A DNA stretch of 64,000 bases from Antarctobacter heliothermus (lineage in GTDB: Bacteria; Pseudomonadota; Alphaproteobacteria; Rhodobacterales; Rhodobacteraceae): assembly GCF_002237555.1 (NCBI RefSeq), contig NZ_CP022540.1:3849001-3913000 (forward strand), read 5' to 3'. The notes below the pieces were generated by a model. The model ran no database searches. It was not told the origin of the DNA and saw only the letters and a list, made by a program, of their open reading frames with translations. Of this stretch, positions 63,127-64,000 are shown in pieces. The position numbers and the translations under genes are program-made. Position 1 is the first letter of the stretch. The number at the start of each line of letters is the position of its first letter.

Positions 63127-64000
63127 TTGACCACAGCCCAGGACCGCATTCACCGCAAAATCGCGACGGAAATCGGCGCGGCACCCGGACAGGTTTCCGC
63201 CACCGTCGACTTGCTCGACGGCGGTGCGACGGTGCCCTTTGTCGCCCGCTATCGCAAAGAGGCGACTGGCGGGCTGGACGATACGCAACTGCGCACCTTG
63301 GCAGAACGTTTGGGTTACCTGCGTGAGATGGAGGCGCGGCGCGAGACGATCCTTGCCTCGATCCGCGATCAGGGCAAATTGACCGATGCGCTGGCGCTAT
63401 CCATCGCCAAGGCCGAAACCAAGGCCACGCTGGAAGACATTTACCTGCCCTACAAACCCAAACGCCGCACCAAGGCGATGATCGCCCGCGAAAACGGGCT
63501 GGAACCGCTGCTGCGCGCCATTCTGTCCGACCGGCGAGCCGATCCAGAGGTGCTGGCAGGCGCGTATCTGTCAGAGACGGTGGTCGATACCAAGGCGGCG
63601 CTGAACGGAGCGCGTGACATTCTGGTCGAGGAACTCGCCGAAAACGCGGGTCTTCTAGGCCGGTTGCGCGGTTTCATGCGGGCCGAGGCCCGCATCACCT
63701 CCAAGGTGGTGCCCGGCAAGGAGCAAGAAGGCGCGAAATACTCGGATTATTTCGACCATGATGAGGCATGGAACAAGATTGCCGCCCACCGGGCGCTTGC
63801 GATCCTGCGCGCCGCCAAGGAAGAGATCGTAACGGTTGAGATCGCGCCAGAGCCAGAGACCGGCGTCGACCGCGCCATTGGCATGATCGCGCTAGAGATC
63901 GGCATTCCCGGCGACGCCCCCGGCGATCAATGGCTGCGCAAGGCCGCCACATGGGCGTGGAAGGTCAAGCTGAGCCTTGCCATGTACGTCGACCTGATGA
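63127..64000 (+). CDS. tex: Tex-family S1 RNA-binding protein (3' end cut by window edge)
   Basis: Nucleic-acid-binding transcription accessory protein; only the first 291 residues are here. The N-terminal region IHRKIATEIGAAPGQVSATVDLLDGGATVPFVARYRKEATGGLDDTQLR, with DIYLPYKPKRRTKAMIARENGLEPL and GKEQEGAKYSDYFDHDE, matches Tex. The start is TTG 63127, with AGGGAG 8 bases upstream; the ATG at 63122 reads ATG CCT TGA in another frame and cannot be it. The YqgF-like and S1 domains lie beyond the edge. Confidence 0.93.
   Translation, partial: MTTAQDRIHRKIATEIGAAPGQVSATVDLLDGGATVPFVARYRKEATGGLDDTQLRTLAERLGYLREMEARRETILASIRDQGKLTDALALSIAKAETKATLEDIYLPYKPKRRTKAMIARENGLEPLLRAILSDRRADPEVLAGAYLSETVVDTKAALNGARDILVEELAENAGLLGRLRGFMRAEARITSKVVPGKEQEGAKYSDYFDHDEAWNKIAAHRALAILRAAKEEIVTVEIAPEPETGVDRAIGMIALEIGIPGDAPGDQWLRKAATWAWKVKLSLAMYVDLM

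Noticed and set aside
63122..63130. ATG at 63122 as the tex start
   Set aside because: It reads ATG CCT TGA and stops at once; the TTG at 63127 is in the Tex frame with a good ribosome binding site.

Overview
The window is a stretch of chromosome from an alphaproteobacterium, most likely a Rhodobacteraceae (Roseobacter-group) member. This rests on gene content and order: the yfgM-bamB-der block, bolA divergent from a J-domain gene, the large periplasmic formate dehydrogenase (fdh) cluster with DUF3305/3306/6494/6505 genes, and the fused MaoC-phosphotransacetylase next to acetate kinase. High-GC codon use and frequent GTG/TTG starts agree. I cannot name the genus. I recognise no rRNA, tRNA, CRISPR array, prophage or insertion sequence.

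Layout. 1-10.1 kb is core housekeeping: secD (cut by the left edge) and yajC, a secreted trypsin-like protease, serS with a coupled membrane-protein gene, two small unknown genes, then the outer-membrane assembly/ribosome GTPase block der-bamB-yfgM. 10.3-17.0 kb is an RND efflux operon behind a TetR-type operator. Its adaptor has an extraordinarily long periplasmic coiled coil built from about forty 14-residue repeats, and its permease carries extra segments. 17.0-31.9 kb is mixed: WYL regulator + VOC protein, pepN, an SDR operon, an acyltransferase, a lytic transglycosylase-like protein, gatB, bolA/J-domain, a decayed gene, msrB + fasciclin, and sdaA.

32.0-53.7 kb is a metal/formate island. 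It holds an XRE-cupin regulator, a tungstate ABC operon (tupBCA plus a PBP-type regulator), an NtrC-like response regulator lacking the GAFTGA loop, and a complete periplasmic formate dehydrogenase: Cys-type alpha subunit with Tat signal, FeS beta subunit, cytochrome b gamma subunit, TAT-target peptide, TorD chaperone, DUF3305/3306, a 4Fe-4S protein, a Mrp-type FeS carrier and DUF4444/6494/6505 proteins. Two unusual cytochromes c lie in it: a WD40-cytochrome c fusion, and a cytochrome c fused to what looks like one lobe of a TupA-like binding protein. A histidine kinase sits at the far end. The simplest reading is that tungstate import feeds a W/Mo-bisMGD formate dehydrogenase, with electrons passing FdhA to FdhB to cytochrome b to quinone, and the kinase/regulator pair flanking the cluster controls it.

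53.7-60.3 kb is an iron locus on one strand: hemP with small neighbours, imelysin, bacterioferritin-associated ferredoxin, bacterioferritin (TTG start), a di-haem oxidoreductase, a second imelysin and a DUF1513 protein, with most junctions overlapping. 60.3-62.9 kb is acetate/acetyl-phosphate metabolism (MaoC-pta, ackA) behind an FNR-type box. The window ends inside tex.

Most likely under-described items: the giant-hairpin RND adaptor with its enlarged permease (10.4-17.0 kb); the lobe-only TupA-like/cytochrome c fusion (48.5-49.2 kb); the WD40-cytochrome c fusion with a coupled 41-residue membrane protein (37.5-38.9 kb); and the RBS-masking hairpin plus operator in the tungstate operon. All functions are read from sequence features and family knowledge; no search was run.
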